Assembly: GCA_963969495.1 (NCBI GenBank)
Contig: OZ018326.1
Span: 173,451,056-173,515,055 of the forward strand
DNA from: Ceratothoa steindachneri
Taxonomy: Eukaryota; Arthropoda; Malacostraca; Isopoda; Cymothoidae
Direction: 5' to 3'
DNA: 64,000 nt
Shown here: one piece after another, positions 48,136 to 59,789 of the stretch
Position numbering within the stretch: the first letter of the stretch is position 1
Layout of the letters: every line of letters starts with the position of its first letter
The notes under the pieces: generated by a model
The model's database searches: none
What the model was told of the DNA's origin: nothing
What the model saw: only the letters and a program-made list of their open reading frames with translations
Program-made: the position numbers and the translations under genes

Positions 48136-49003
48136 CCCTCCAGGCCTAGCTTGGAGGAGACGCGCGGGCCCCCCTCGAACATAAGACCCTCACGGAAATG
48201 GCTGTACGCTTTCCGGTGGCAGAACCCCAGGCGCTGTTGGCTGGACAAAGCGCTGAAGGCGCAGTCGCCTTCGAGGACTTATTGGGGTAGGTTGGGTTCG
48301 GCATGCGAGTCTTTTCCTCTCTCCGCCTCGAAAACTTAGGTGGGCGTTGCGGCTTCGGAGGCGGGGGGGCCCTATTTTCGAGGAACCACCGTTTTCGAGC
48401 CACTCGCTCCACCACTAGGCGTGGGCGAAGGAGCCGAAGTTCCTTTGATGCTGCCCTCCTTTCGAGGGACAGCTTTAGGAACCCCGGAAGATGGCCTAGC
48501 GACCAACTTCAGGGATGTTGCCTCCGGTGAGTCTAACGACTAAGTGTAGGCGCGTGGCCGTTTCGCCTTAAGGGGAACGGTCACGCTGGGGGAAGAGGGG
48601 GGATCCCTGGTTTTAGCCGGGGCGGGGTATGAACTCTTTTTGCCGCCAGCTTTACCTGGGGAGCGCCCGGGTTGAGTAGAGCCCTCTGGAGGGCTCCGAA
48701 TGGGCGCGGAAACAACCGTGATCGTTGGTGTGGATGGACCAGGAGCAGAAGGTGCCTTTCTAACTAATGAAGCATCTGACGTCCCAGGCAGAGCACGGCG
48801 CGCCAGGACCTAGTCCTTAGCCTCACGGAATGAGAGTCGATCCTGGGCCTGAACGGCCAGGATTTCTTTCTCAAGGAGATATGCACCACATTGCTTTAAA
48901 GAAGCAGGGTGCGGCTCTCCGCAATTAACACACTTGGCCATCCACGATTTGTACTTATCGTGTGCGGCCGCAGAACGACGGAGGCGAACACGTGAGGCAG
49001 ATC
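48136..49003 (-). pseudogene. Non-LTR element N: ORF1 C-terminal part with zinc knuckle
   Basis: A knuckle CVNCGEPHPASLKQC is readable at about 48930-48890 (minus), followed by YLLEKEILAVQAQDRLSFRE and a long proline-, serine- and lysine-rich tail (PGRSPGKAGGKKSS near 48670). A stop interrupts at about 48810. The N-terminal part of ORF1 is missing, so element N is 5' truncated near 49003. This gag-like protein would bind element RNA. A second proline-rich stretch (APPPPKPQRPPKFSRRREEK near 48350) leads to the endonuclease start. Confidence 0.7.
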
Positions 49004-50120
49004 TTTAGGTTTACCCTATCTCCACCTTTAACTATTATAATTAAGCTGCGCTTCTCTTAAATGAGACCACGATCTATAGAGAAGTCAAGTAAATTGAGCG
49101 AGGAGTTAACACAAATGATATTCAAGTCAAACGAACCCTATTTAGAGGTATCGCGCTCTTTTAAGTGCTTAGTTTCAGGGTTGCCAATGTTTGAAATAAG
49201 ATTGAATTAAGGGTTGTTAGTGTGTGATATTAATGGTTTAGTTTCACAAAAATAGTCAAACGAAGCATACAAAGTTTAATACATTAGTAATTAAAAAAAA
49301 ATCAATGCATTACTAAATAACATAATTAGGTAAAAGTGCAGGCATTTACTAAATGATAAAGAAGAAAGGAATAAAACAAAATAACATTACAAATACAACG
49401 CCTTGGCTGGCTTCCTTTGAAGCTACCGTCCGATGTTATAAGGCCTAAATTGTAGCCCAGAAACAGCGCTTCCTCTCGTGCGCCCCTAAACTTAAGTATC
49501 ACCTTATCATTTGCCATCAGCTCGGTCTATTTGTGCATTGAAAAGAACGGAAATATTATAACAAAGTAAAATATTTTGGAGTAAATCTGAATGCAGAACC
49601 CAAATTCTTTCCGCCCAAAACCAATGACAAAGAAGATTCATTGAGAATCTATATCACCCAAATCCTAGAGAAAGTATTGTGAATATGATTATAGGAGTAT
49701 TTTGTAAAAGAACATTGTCATAAAGATTACCTCAGCTGTCGTATATTAGTAGAGCTAAAAAAAAATAGAATATTGTGACAACTATAATTCTTTTCGTTAT
49801 TTAATTACCAAAAGTTTGCTTTCATATATAATATATTTAGTAAATAGTAAGTAAAATATTTCAAGCCTTATAATGTTTTAATGTTGATGATTATTTATTA
49901 TTCATAGTTCAGGAAAATTAGATGTCCAATATCTCAAAATATTCGAATATTTAATATCGGATTTAGGTATATTACATTTCAAACAATATAAATAACTGTA
50001 TTTCTCCTCTATTTTAGTAGACGCAACCAAAATTGGAGGAAAACTACGGACTTAACACTTTTCCAGGAAAAGATTCTTAACACTCTCTACAAGTAGTATT
50101 AGCCACAGAACGTCATTTCT
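49004..50120. other. AT-rich sequence with the second arm of a dispersed inverted repeat
   Basis: About 49403-49518 is the inverted partner of 43968-44083. A 63-codon open frame overlaps it (minus strand, MANDKVILKFRGAREEALFL), too short to assign. 49705-49778 is repeated directly at 50367-50437. Confidence 0.5.
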
Positions 50121-51060
50121 AAAAAGGGTGGTTGTTCAGGGTGGTTGTGCTGCATGAAAGCGAATTAGTGGAAAGTTAACTGAAAGGAAAAAGTATCCTA
50201 AGAAAAGGTGCACGAGGAAAATGGCTCCTGCAGCCAGTGAGTATTGTCTCAAAATGCGATTAAAGAAATGTACAGCTTCACTAGGAGTGGACTGAATCTC
50301 GTGTTAGTCCATCAAGTATCATCACGCACAGACGTCTTCAGAAAAAGGGCTAAAATTGCTGTAATAGTAAGAACATTGCTATAAAGATTATATAAGCTGT
50401 CGATCTATTAGTACAGCTAAAAAAATAGAATATTGTCACAAAAAATTGACCCCAGTAGAAGATGTAAAAAAGAACTGGACTCTTGTTCAGCGATCCAAAG
50501 TGCTTTTCTATGTTTGAAGTAACTTTTTGCATATCATTTAGGAATAAGTACCTTAGATTCTGGAGATAGTGTAGTGACATAAAGAATCAACAATTTTTGT
50601 AGTACAGTGTAAAATTACCGCAGTATCTAATGATTTGGGCTGCCTTGTCTTCCTCTAGAGATAGTTCGCATTATTTTATAAAATCCATAGACAACGCTAA
50701 CGTCTACAACGATATTTTAGATCATTTCTTTCTTCCATCTACTGAAAAGTTTATGGAGATGCCGATGTCCATTTCCAGCAAAACTGAGTACCTGATCACA
50801 GGGCGAAAACTCCTACTGAATTTTAAGCTTACCATGATTATTTGTGCTTAACTGTCGAGCTAACTCTACTGACATGACCCCCTTTGAGAATCTATGTGAT
50901 ATTGTCAAGAGAGGGATGAGAATCACTAGATCCAGAGTAACCTAGTCATTAATAACACAGCGATGGTGTCTAAAGTTGATTGTACTTATTCCACTTCACA
51001 TTTTTACAGTAATTCGTGGCAAAGGAGCCCACCTCCAAAATCCCTAACAGTAATATTTTG
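50121..51060 (+). pseudogene. Tc1-like transposase remnant
   Basis: Across three frames from about 50625 the + strand reads IWAALSSSRDSSHYFI, then PDHRAKTPTEF near 50784, then PPFENLCDIVKRGMRI near 50880. These correspond to the IWG, HxAK and PIENLWDxLKR blocks of Tc1-like transposases in that order. Tc1 transposases cut and paste the element at TA sites. The N-terminal DNA-binding part (50130-50350) is only weakly suggestive. I did not find terminal inverted repeats. Many stops mean it is inactive. Confidence 0.5.
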
Positions 51061-52737
51061 TATGTACAAATTGACTAAGAGCAAATGGTGAAGTTCAAAC
51101 AAATAAATATAATTATCGAATGTTTTGAAATAAAAAGAATTGAAAATAGTGAAGTTAAGAAAATATATTACATTTAAAATATGGCTGTATATTATTTTGT
51201 TCGGTATACTCAAATCATATATAAAAATTCTCTCTAAAATATCTTTTCCATTTTAATCTTTAGCAGGATGAATAGTTACCTTATCCTAAAAACGAGTAAA
51301 CAAAAATGAAACGATTAAAAATTTAGATTGAAAGAAAATTGGATTTGAGGATTTTTCCCTTATTTCAAAAGAATTCAGATTTTTGAGGGGTGCGGGGGAC
51401 GTCTTTAGGTCTAGAAAATTATGATGGATCTGAAAAAAAAACAGACCAAAAGTAAATTATTAAGAGACAAGATAGTTTTTCTTATATTAAATACTTTTAG
51501 AAAACTTCTTTCTAACAGTTTATTTATAGATCGAAAATGAGAATGCGGGGCTTTTTGTGTTTCATTCAAAGTTTTTCTTCATTGTATTTCGAAGTGTTGG
51601 TTTTTGAGTGTGAAAAAACACCATTTGACTTGGTTTCTCGCATATTTGGAACTTTTCTCCAAGTAATTACTAAGAGTTACCATTTTTGCTCGCCTTATAC
51701 TTTTTATTTACTGAATCTAAGCATGAAAAATTAATTATAAATCGTGAAGTTCATAAACATAATTTAAATTAAGGCATGACGGGTTTTAGGGCCGTAAGTT
51801 TAGCGAATAAAAGTAAATTTAAATGAAAAAAGGAGGTAAGGATTGTTTTTACGGTATATGAAAAGAATTCAGTGTCGAGGTAAAGCTGATATATATCTAT
51901 TTATGGAGGGAATTAGATTAGCCGAGTGGTGAGGAATAGAGCGAAAGGAGTCCCAAGAGACCTGACCTCGGCTCCGTTACCAGATGATGGGGTAAGAGGA
52001 ATAAATGGAGGGATACTATCCCCCGAGTACGCAGGCAAATAACAAAAAGCGAGTACAGATTGGCCGTTAATTACTACTATGGCTGAATGCTGTTCTGTGT
52101 TATTTGAAAGAGAAGTAGAAAAATAATATTTAATAACACAACAAGAAATAAATATTTACACAAATAAAATTAAATTGGATTATCCTGGACATTGGGGCCT
52201 CGATAGTCGGGCAAAAGGGACAAGCTAATGAGCTTAAGGCAAATAAATGATCAAACTCGGATTGAGTCTTCAAAGGATGCGCTGATCCAAAATACAAATG
52301 AATATTTTGGCGATAACAGGATTAAAGGGATTCACACGCGTCGACCTCTTGCAGAAGTTAAAGCTTGGACGACGAAGGGAAGGGGTTAGGGGGGGGGGCG
52401 AATTCGAGAAGGAGAATTGCAGAAGATTGAGATTTACCTCAGAATACTTTGACGAGGAAGTACTTGCGTTGGTGAATGAGAACGGCCGTTACTGGGAAAT
52501 CGCCAATTGACTGGGGTGGAATTCCAATGGGAGAGCTTCTTGGAGACGATGGTAGAGCTCCTTGGAGACGAAAGCGGTGCCAATTCGAGAAGAGATATGT
52601 GAGGTGGAGGATTGCAAGCCTGACGATAAATACCGGCTAACGCTGGGGTAAAATCTCTTCCTGTCATAGAGGGGATACTCCCAAGCTAAACATATGGCTG
52701 GAGGATGAAAGGCTTTCAGCCAGGAATTTGCAATTAA
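51061..52737. other. AT-rich sequence, no gene seen
   Basis: A GC-richer, partly duplicated patch at 52330-52620 (GGAGACGATGGTAGAGCTCC and GGAGACGAAAGCGG) adjoins gypsy-2 and may be part of it. Open frames show no family motif. Confidence 0.4.
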
Positions 52738-52950
52738 GGATATCTTCCATCACTTTCGCATGCTTCCAGATGGTAGGCGAAAGTCAAGATTGCCTCAATG
52801 ATTGAGGGAAACCTCCATAAGTAAATAAATCTGCGTTCCGAAGGTTCTTCGCGTGTTTTTAGGGCCGTTTTCTCGACCTTTGTCCTCGTGTGAGATAGCT
52901 ACGTGTTATTGTAGAGTCTACGTGGGGTTCCATTGAATCTATTCTTTCAC
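52738..52950 (-). repeat. LTR-like direct repeat, 3' side of gypsy-2
   Basis: Aligns in the same orientation with 55680-55895 over about 215 bp. Shared landmarks include TCTTCC...TCGCAT, ATAAGTAAAT...GCGTTCC and TGTGWGATAGCYACGTG. Divergence of roughly a quarter of sites suggests an old insertion. Confidence 0.65.
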
Positions 52951-53369
52951 ATATCCTCGCTCCCGAAAGATGATGTTTTTTAACTTTGGGGAAAAGGGGC
53001 ATAAAAAATGTTAGACTTGTGTTGATACAGATTTACATAGCTAAAGTTATGACTAATACGAGTATACAAGGAATTTAATTGAACCTCTATCAACAAGGAA
53101 ATAGGAAAATTTGACCTACAAAGTTAATCTTGAATGGCGGCTCATTCGCCAAAGGTACATTAATGAACAAAATTATACATGACCAGAATAAAAAATTACA
53201 TAAATACATGGTAGATAATAACCCTTATAAAAACATGTAAGTAAGTAAATAGGATCGTACAAGTATAAACGGATATATGTACAGGAGGTTACTAGGGCAA
53301 TAAAGGTAAACGGTACAACTATTTAAAAACAAAATTACAAAGGTGTCTTCTTCTTGCCCACATGCGATA

Positions 53370-53372
<3 letters not shown>

Positions 53373-53443
<71 letters not shown>
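53373..53443. repeat. (AT)n tract in the 3' part of gypsy-2
   Basis: 71 bp of AT dinucleotide. The sequences on its two sides (ACAGGAGGTTACTAGGGCAA at 53281 and ACAGGGAATTAATCAGGACA at 53443) resemble each other, so the tract may separate two copies of a short repeat. Confidence 0.85.
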
Positions 53444-53446
<3 letters not shown>

Positions 53447-53529
53447 GGAATTAATCAGGACAATCAAAATAAAATATGTCTCTTCTTTTACAATTAGCTA
53501 GGGTTAGGACCCAGGGGGTTTCGGCTGAG

Positions 53530-53990
53530 GTTTTCGGGTAGACAATTTTCCGACCCTTTTATATCCATAATCTTATACTTATACTCCTGTAGGAGTAAAC
53601 TGCAACGCATAATTCTTCTTTTGTTTCCTTAGCATTACGTAAATATGGGAGAGGTTGGTGATCCGTCTCGATCACTAACTCTTTTCCTACAATGTATAAT
53701 TTGAACTTCTGCACACCCCATATAATAGGCAAGAGCTTCTCGTTCTATTAAGGCATAGTTCTTTTCGCGTGGCAGGGGATTGCGGCTTGCGTACGCTACC
53801 AGGTGTCTTTCACCATCGTCTTCATTTTGCAATAGGACACAGCTAATGCGTTCGTTGCTCGCATTAGTCTTGATTCCAAAAAGCTTACTGTGATTAGGTA
53901 ACCTAAGACTGAGAGCGTACGTCAATTTACCTTTTAGTTGGTGAAAGTGGTAAGTTGTTTTAGGAGTCTAAATAATGCGGTCGGAAGATG
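53530..53990 (-). pseudogene. gypsy-2 RNase H remnant
   Basis: Minus-strand text from about 53975 has a post-RT segment (SNFASLSALLCNLLK), then LKGKLTYALSLRLPNHSKLF, CVLLQNEDDGERHLVAYASR near 53835, NYALIEREALAYYMGCAEV near 53760 and TDHQPLPYLRNAK near 53655-53640. These are the RNase H motifs of Ty3/gypsy elements and closely parallel gypsy-1. The first catalytic Asp region reads KTNASNE instead of DTDASNE-like text, so the active site is damaged. The RT core that should precede it is missing. Confidence 0.75.
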
Positions 53991-54095
53991 TGCTTTTCAG
54001 GAGGTTGCATAAGAGGGCGGAGAGAGACGCAAAATTTGAAACGAGGACCTTCGATAAAACGAAGCAGATCCCATGAAAATCTGAACTGCTTCTTA

Positions 54096-54404
54096 TTAAA
54101 GGGGAGAAGCATGTCCACGTTGGCTCGGACTTTGTATTCTTAGAGGGTTATAGCGATGTTGTAAGACACATCCCAGGACTTCAGAAATAACATCCGCGAA
54201 CTGACTCAGAAGCTGCTGCAGCTGATTCTTCTCATCCGGTGTCAGCCGCGCGTCAATATCAAGGGAGGAAAGTAGTAACTCGGCGTCGTCGAGCAAGGTA
54301 GGCAGCGGATAATCTTTGTCCTGCTTCACACAAACGACTTGCACTACTTTCAGTGGGTCTGCGGGATAGTTGGCTTTCATAGCCGACTCTACGTGGAGGG
54401 TCAC
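54096..54404 (-). pseudogene. gypsy-2 linker to RT, truncated
   Basis: Leucine-rich linker with LTPDEKNQLQQLLSQFADVI near 54230-54180, the sequence that introduces RT in this family. It then breaks up (HRYNPLRIQSPSQRG) and joins post-RT sequence near 53990. The RT palm is absent, as in gypsy-1, though the apparent breakpoint is some 20 codons further in. Confidence 0.65.
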
Positions 54405-54429
54405 GATGTTATTAATACAGGCTCGTCGA

Positions 54430-55400
54430 TGGTACTTCTTCAGTATACTATTGTGGAAGAGTTTTCTCCAGAGGGTGTTGTGATAAAGTAGTCAACAGTG
54501 CCATGGCTCTCAAAGACCGGAAAGGGCCCCTTCCATTGACTGAGAAGTCGTCTAAGTTCGGTTGGGAGTAACAACAACACTTCGTCACTATGCTTAAATC
54601 TTCGTTCCTTCGAATTGACATCGAAGTACGTCATGTAGCTCCCATAGATTGAGGTCTGCGTTCTGGTACGCTATCACAGCGCCCTTCTCTAATCTTCGGG
54701 AGAGATATATTAGATATATGGACGTCGATTGCATCTCGTTATCGTGTTCGCAGTTGGACAATAGTTCCTTTAAACTGCTCATTGGACCAAGAACATTTCG
54801 CCCGCACAACAACTCCAAAGTGGCAAAACCTAGTTTACGTTGGGGGATTTCTCGCGAGGCAAATAATGCCACTCTCGTAGTCATTCTTCGCACAGGTTCT
54901 TCAAAATGGAATTCACAGTTTCATTAAATCTCTCACAGATCCTGTTTACACCAAAGTGGAACGGGGTAGTAAAGGGGGTGTTTACTATAAGCAATTTCCC
55001 TACGTATTCCATCAAATTGTAGGTAAACTAATCCCCTCGGAAGGATAGAACCTCCTTCGGTATTCCAACCCGAGAGAAGATGAAAATGAGGGGTTTTGCG
55101 CATGTAACGCTGTCTATCCTCTTTAATGGAACGGCGTCGGGAAAGCATGTGGCAAAATCTACTAGGGTGAGCACGTAGTTATGCCCTTTGCTGGACGGAG
55201 GGTGATTAATGCCAATGAGGTCAATGTTCCAACCGAGAAAAAGGCTCAGAAATGATGGGTATCTTTGAAGAGAAGCGGGTTTGATGCCTCTATTTACCGT
55301 TGTCGTCTGGAAAATGTAGCACGATACTTCGTGCTGTTTTGTTGTGGCTAAAATGGCCTAGAAAAAACTGCCGTTGGCAGTCTTTAGAACAAGCGGGTTG
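54430..55400 (-). pseudogene. gypsy-2 integrase remnant
   Basis: In order on the minus strand: HFSHNKTARSI near 55350 (zinc-binding His pair), WNIDLIGINHPPSSKGHNYV near 55225 (first catalytic Asp), VGIPKEVLSFRGD near 55070, where the second Asp motif is altered, FATLELLCGRNVLGPMSSLK near 54820, and the C-terminal RFKHSDEVLLLLPTELRRLL near 54600-54545 with WKGPFPVFES. It parallels gypsy-1 integrase block by block and again lies upstream of the RT/RNase H part. Several frameshifts are present. Sequence 55400-55660 upstream keeps basic text but no recognisable Gag or protease, so those have been lost. Confidence 0.75.
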
Positions 55401-55679
55401 TGGGAGCGCGGAAGGTATAATGCGTGAGCTTTAATGTTATTTCCGGTACAACAGGCCTTCCTTTTCGATGTAAGAAATGGTTTTGTTACCGCGGAAGGAT
55501 TCTTGTTCCTAGCTCCGAGCTTTTTCCCAAACTGCAAGGAGGAACTCACACTCCTTTTGCTTTTGAGCGACTCCTTCACTCATAATGCAGTCGGATTCCG
55601 AGGCGCAGAAGAGTTTCTAGGGGAGCGGGCGTCTAAGTTTCCTTTGTTGATTTTGCGCATGTGACGACGGGTGAGCCGC

Positions 55680-55895
55680 AGATGTCTTCCCTGACTCTCG
55701 CATACCTTCTGATTGCAGGCGGGAAGCTAGATTATTTAAAGCCTTGCGGGCAAAACATCAATAAGTAAATGCATGTGCGTTCCCGATACTCTTTCCGTGC
55801 TTTCTATGCCCGTTCTTACGTCCTTTGACTTCGTGTGTGATAGCCACGTGGAATTTTAGGGTCCACGTAAGGCTTCCTTGTCTCTATTTTTTGAC
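55680..55895 (-). repeat. LTR-like direct repeat, 5' side of gypsy-2
   Basis: Partner of 52738-52950, placed on the promoter side because gypsy-2 reads on the minus strand. Clear TG...CA ends and a primer-binding site were not identified. Confidence 0.6.
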
Positions 55896-58010
55896 ATTCA
55901 GCTAGAAGTTTTTCTTGAATTCTGGCCTAGAAAATTAGTATGGATATAAAAATATAGAACAAGAGTAAATTATCAGGGAATATAGAATAAAAACTATTAT
56001 TTTTTCATACCAAGACCCTGTTGCTTGAAAAGATAGGATGTAGACCACAGAGAGAATCTCAAGTTCCTCCTGTAAGTAGGAGTGGCGAAACCGATCTTCT
56101 TGTTCTTATGAAATATTTTAATAATTTGAGATACTTGATTTCAGATTTTAATGAGCTATAAGAAAACGTATTCAACATAGACAGCTTCGAAATATTTAAC
56201 CTTACCTTTATTGAAAAAGGAATAAATGAAAATGTTATTTTAATTATTTTAAGCACAAAACTTTTTCACCATTTTTATACATTTATTGAATTGCACTATT
56301 ATTTTATTTTGGTTTCCAGAATGGAGGGATTTTACATAAATTCGGATTAAAGACTTCTTATAAAGTTAAATATAAGCGCTTTTGCCACTTCTCCTTAGAG
56401 TAGGAGCTCTTAGTTCACAGGCAATCTTCCATCTAAAGGTATCGCTTTCCATTTAGGATATTAAATTCTTCTGAAATACATTTAGAAATTTCTTAATTTT
56501 CTATATATTCTCCCGTAGAAAATTTCAATGTTTTTTAATAATTTTTTATCTCTCTTTTAATTATATTTATTTTCTTCTAAAATTTTCTTAAAACTCGTCT
56601 TTAAGTACATTTTCTTATACAATATTTTTTAAATTTATTTTATCCAAACCCTCCTAATATTCATTCTTATAATCATAGATTATTAAGTAGAAGGTGAAAA
56701 AAAATAATAACTCTTATAAATTATTTGGATAAAAGCTTTAAATTTACCAGAAACCATTCGTAGTAAATGTATTGTTCAAACTTAGAAATAACACCTGAAA
56801 GGTTGGAATATACCAAAAGCAAGACCTGATTTTTAGTTTTTTTTAATTAAATAAATGAATCCTTCAATAAACTCTAGGAAAAAAGCTTTCTCTTCCACCT
56901 CTCCATATATCAATAACAATGCCTCCCTACAGCTTATCTGGCTGTAGCTACGGGATTTCAGTAAACAAAAATTAAAAACCTTCAAGTACAAATATTCTAA
57001 TAACTTATTACTCTTTGTCTACATTTTTTTAATCGCGAGTGTGCGACTCTATTAGTTTCTAGTTTGCTCCGTTTCTCAGTCGGTTAAATGGTAACCATTT
57101 ATTTTCAACGAGTTTTTTAGAAGTATTGAAGGTCGTAAAACCATATGATATGTTTGTTACTTGATAATACATTTGTTAATTTTTTGTTCAAAAGTATTGA
57201 AAGAAATTGAAAGAACAAGAGAGGTCTGTTCATCTTGCTCATATCATTTCTTATTTTCCTTACCAAAGGCGAGAAAAAACATTTATGCTAACTCTTTTTA
57301 TTACTAAATAAAGAATCCTCAGAGCTCTTTTTTTCCCCATCTAAATTTTCTTTACTAATTCCAATTTGCATTACCCGTTTTTAAGGGCCAGTAGCGATTT
57401 CCTCCTGCTGGGGCTAAAAATAGTAAATCTATTTGAGAAAGAACTTCAATAAAAATTTGAATATATGAAAAATTGTACAGCCATACCATAATTTCACTAA
57501 ATTTTCTTCTCTTCACCATTTGTAACTAGTTTTGTTTTAAAAAATTCAAAGACATTCGATAATCATATTTTTGGGGAACTACATCATTAGTTCTAGGTCA
57601 ATTTATACATAGGAACTAAGAAAAACAAGTTATTATTCAATACATCCCCAAAATTTCGCGGTTGGTATAGAGGGAATAATACTTCAAATGACCGAATATG
57701 AATTTCAGACCGCTGTTAGAGAATCGGATTAGATAGGATTAATTATTGATCCAATGTGATATTATAATCCATATTGACAATCTTTGCAGATATTTATTCC
57801 GAAAAATTCAAAATTTGGCTGACAATACGAAATTAGTAAGTACAGGGTGTTGTAAAATCTTGTCCGCAGTAAGATAATTTAATTGGTCAAACAATTACTT
57901 AAAGTAAGTGTTGAAATGTATTTATCCTGGAGGAGAAAGATTGATCCTTCTCCGTTCATTGGAAAAAACAACGATTTCATATTTTTTGTCTATATTTGTT
58001 TTCTTATCTA
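55896..58010. other. AT-rich intergenic sequence, no gene seen
   Basis: 2.1 kb of AT-rich DNA without recognisable motif, repeat array or element terminus on either strand. Confidence 0.5.
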
Positions 58011-58016
58011 ATTTAC

Positions 58017-58136
58017 CTTGCACTCTATTAGACACTCCTGGGGGATGCTCTTTATCCACCCCAAGCAAGTGACTGTATATCCCTACCGTTGTAACTTTAG
58101 TGTGCACCATAAGCGTGGTTGAGAACGATGGCAAAT
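58017..58136 (-). CDS. Candidate isolated host exon, 120 nt
   Basis: On the minus strand an acceptor (AACTTTCAG) lies just before 58136 and a donor (CAAG|GTAAAT) just after 58017. The 120-nt segment between is open with codon use unlike the surrounding AT-rich DNA. It reads LPSFSTTLMVHTKVTTVGIY then SHLLGVDKEHPPGVSNRVQ. The exon starts and ends in the same phase, so it could be skipped without a shift. I do not recognise the family and no neighbouring exon is visible within about 1.5 kb either way. It may be a real internal exon of a gene with long introns or chance; confidence is low. Confidence 0.3.
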
Positions 58137-59789
58137 CTGAAAGTTAAAATACCAAATTAATAAAGTACTTTATAGAGCTGTTAGATTAATCTATTGAATA
58201 GTCATTGGTTTGGTGAGGGTGATGAGCCTCTCGCAGGTGTTTGCGATGGCCTTTTAAGGTGGGTACTCATTGCAATACCAAACGCTAAAAGTTAGTTCAC
58301 TTTCAAAATTTTGGATCTTTTAAAGAATATCGCTCCCATATGAGGCAAGGATCGCTATCCTTCAAAATGATAAAAAAGGAACCCACCACTATTTTTACAA
58401 AGCTAGTTAAGTGTGTGGTAATTTAGCATGCAGTCTACCAGGTCATTTATATTTCATTTTATTCATAAATGATACAGAAAATTTAACTCAATCTTTCAGT
58501 AACGATACACACTTCGTATATCATTAAGTAATTTTCAGCAAATGCGATCAAGGTGTGACTGAAAAAGATCACTATAAATGCTTCCTATTTTAATTAAAAT
58601 TGTTGTTGTGGCATCCTTCCAAGATAGGTCAATAGCCTGATGTGTGGTTCGGTCACTGGAATCACAATGTCCTTGATGATTCACCTTTAAGAAGGTTGAT
58701 TTTACCTGTTCTAAAATTTTGCAAAGACAGCTGACCTGTAATTAATTTGTTCAGAATGAGTATTGACACATGTCGTTCCATTCCTAAAACGAAACATTCT
58801 TATGCTGTAGCGGCCCTAAAATCTATGCTCTAAACCCAATCGTTCTAACTTGCTTTCTACACTAATTTGGACGTGATAAATCGAAGGAGAATGAAACGAA
58901 TTGTATATACAGTCCTTTACTTACCAAAAAAAATACAATAATATTTACAAGAGATCTCGTTACTTATGCACACAAAAATAGATCTCTAATTTTCCTATAT
59001 AGAAAATCAAAAAAAGAAATAAACCATAGTCATGAATAGTAGTGAAAGGATTTATTCAAAAAATGCTTAATTAGACTATACAAAATGAAGATAGGCAAAG
59101 TCAACAACCCTGAAAATATCTGCGGGGGGCCATAATAACAAACAATAAATAAACAAACAAAAAAAAGGCCTCACGTGGTATAAAGGGGGGAGGGGACGTC
59201 CTGCCAGCCGTTAGTCAAGCTGGCAAAAAATGCCTAGGAATTACAAACAAAATGGCACCTCCGAGATCGGTATAAGATAAGCGACCTTGTTACGCTTGCG
59301 TGGCTATTATAAGCTCACCTTCTTTAAATGCCAAACTATTTTAAACTTAACAAAGTCAGACACTCTTTAAAAAATGAACACGGCTTTGGAACTTTGTAAA
59401 ATACTAGTGGCCTTTCTACGTTAACAAATTCTAAATAGTTTGCTTCTAATACAGAGGTAATATTCTATTTGGTCAGTAGATCTTTCCAGAATATGCCACC
59501 TGGAAAGAAGAAAAACATTTTATAATGCATGAGATCAATTTATATTATATATAAAAAAAATATTAAAAAAAAACGATTTCTACTTACACACATTGTTACA
59601 TAGGAAGAGAGAGGGTATTGGGGAAAGGGAGTGAAGAATGGCGCTTCACACATACACTCACATTCGCTCCACCACACCCCTCCTTCCTTAGGCCATTCGA
59701 CCATAGTCACTTACAATACACTCTCAATCCTTACTCACGGTAGCTTTTTATACTCAATCGCACCCTTTTGCACCCATTCCCACTCGTCT
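58137..59789. other. AT-rich sequence, no gene seen
   Basis: No coding signal. The GC-richer patch near 59180-59300 may belong to the 3' LTR of gypsy-3, but its partner would lie outside the window. Confidence 0.4.

Noticed and set aside
51930..52010. Possible tRNA-Ser-like sequence (TAGCCGAGTGGT)
   Set aside because: Only an A-box-like start is present. No B box or T arm follows and the stems do not pair.
56059..56256. 65-codon minus-strand open frame in AT-rich DNA
   Set aside because: Composition is Ile/Lys/Phe/Ser only and matches the local AT bias; no motif.
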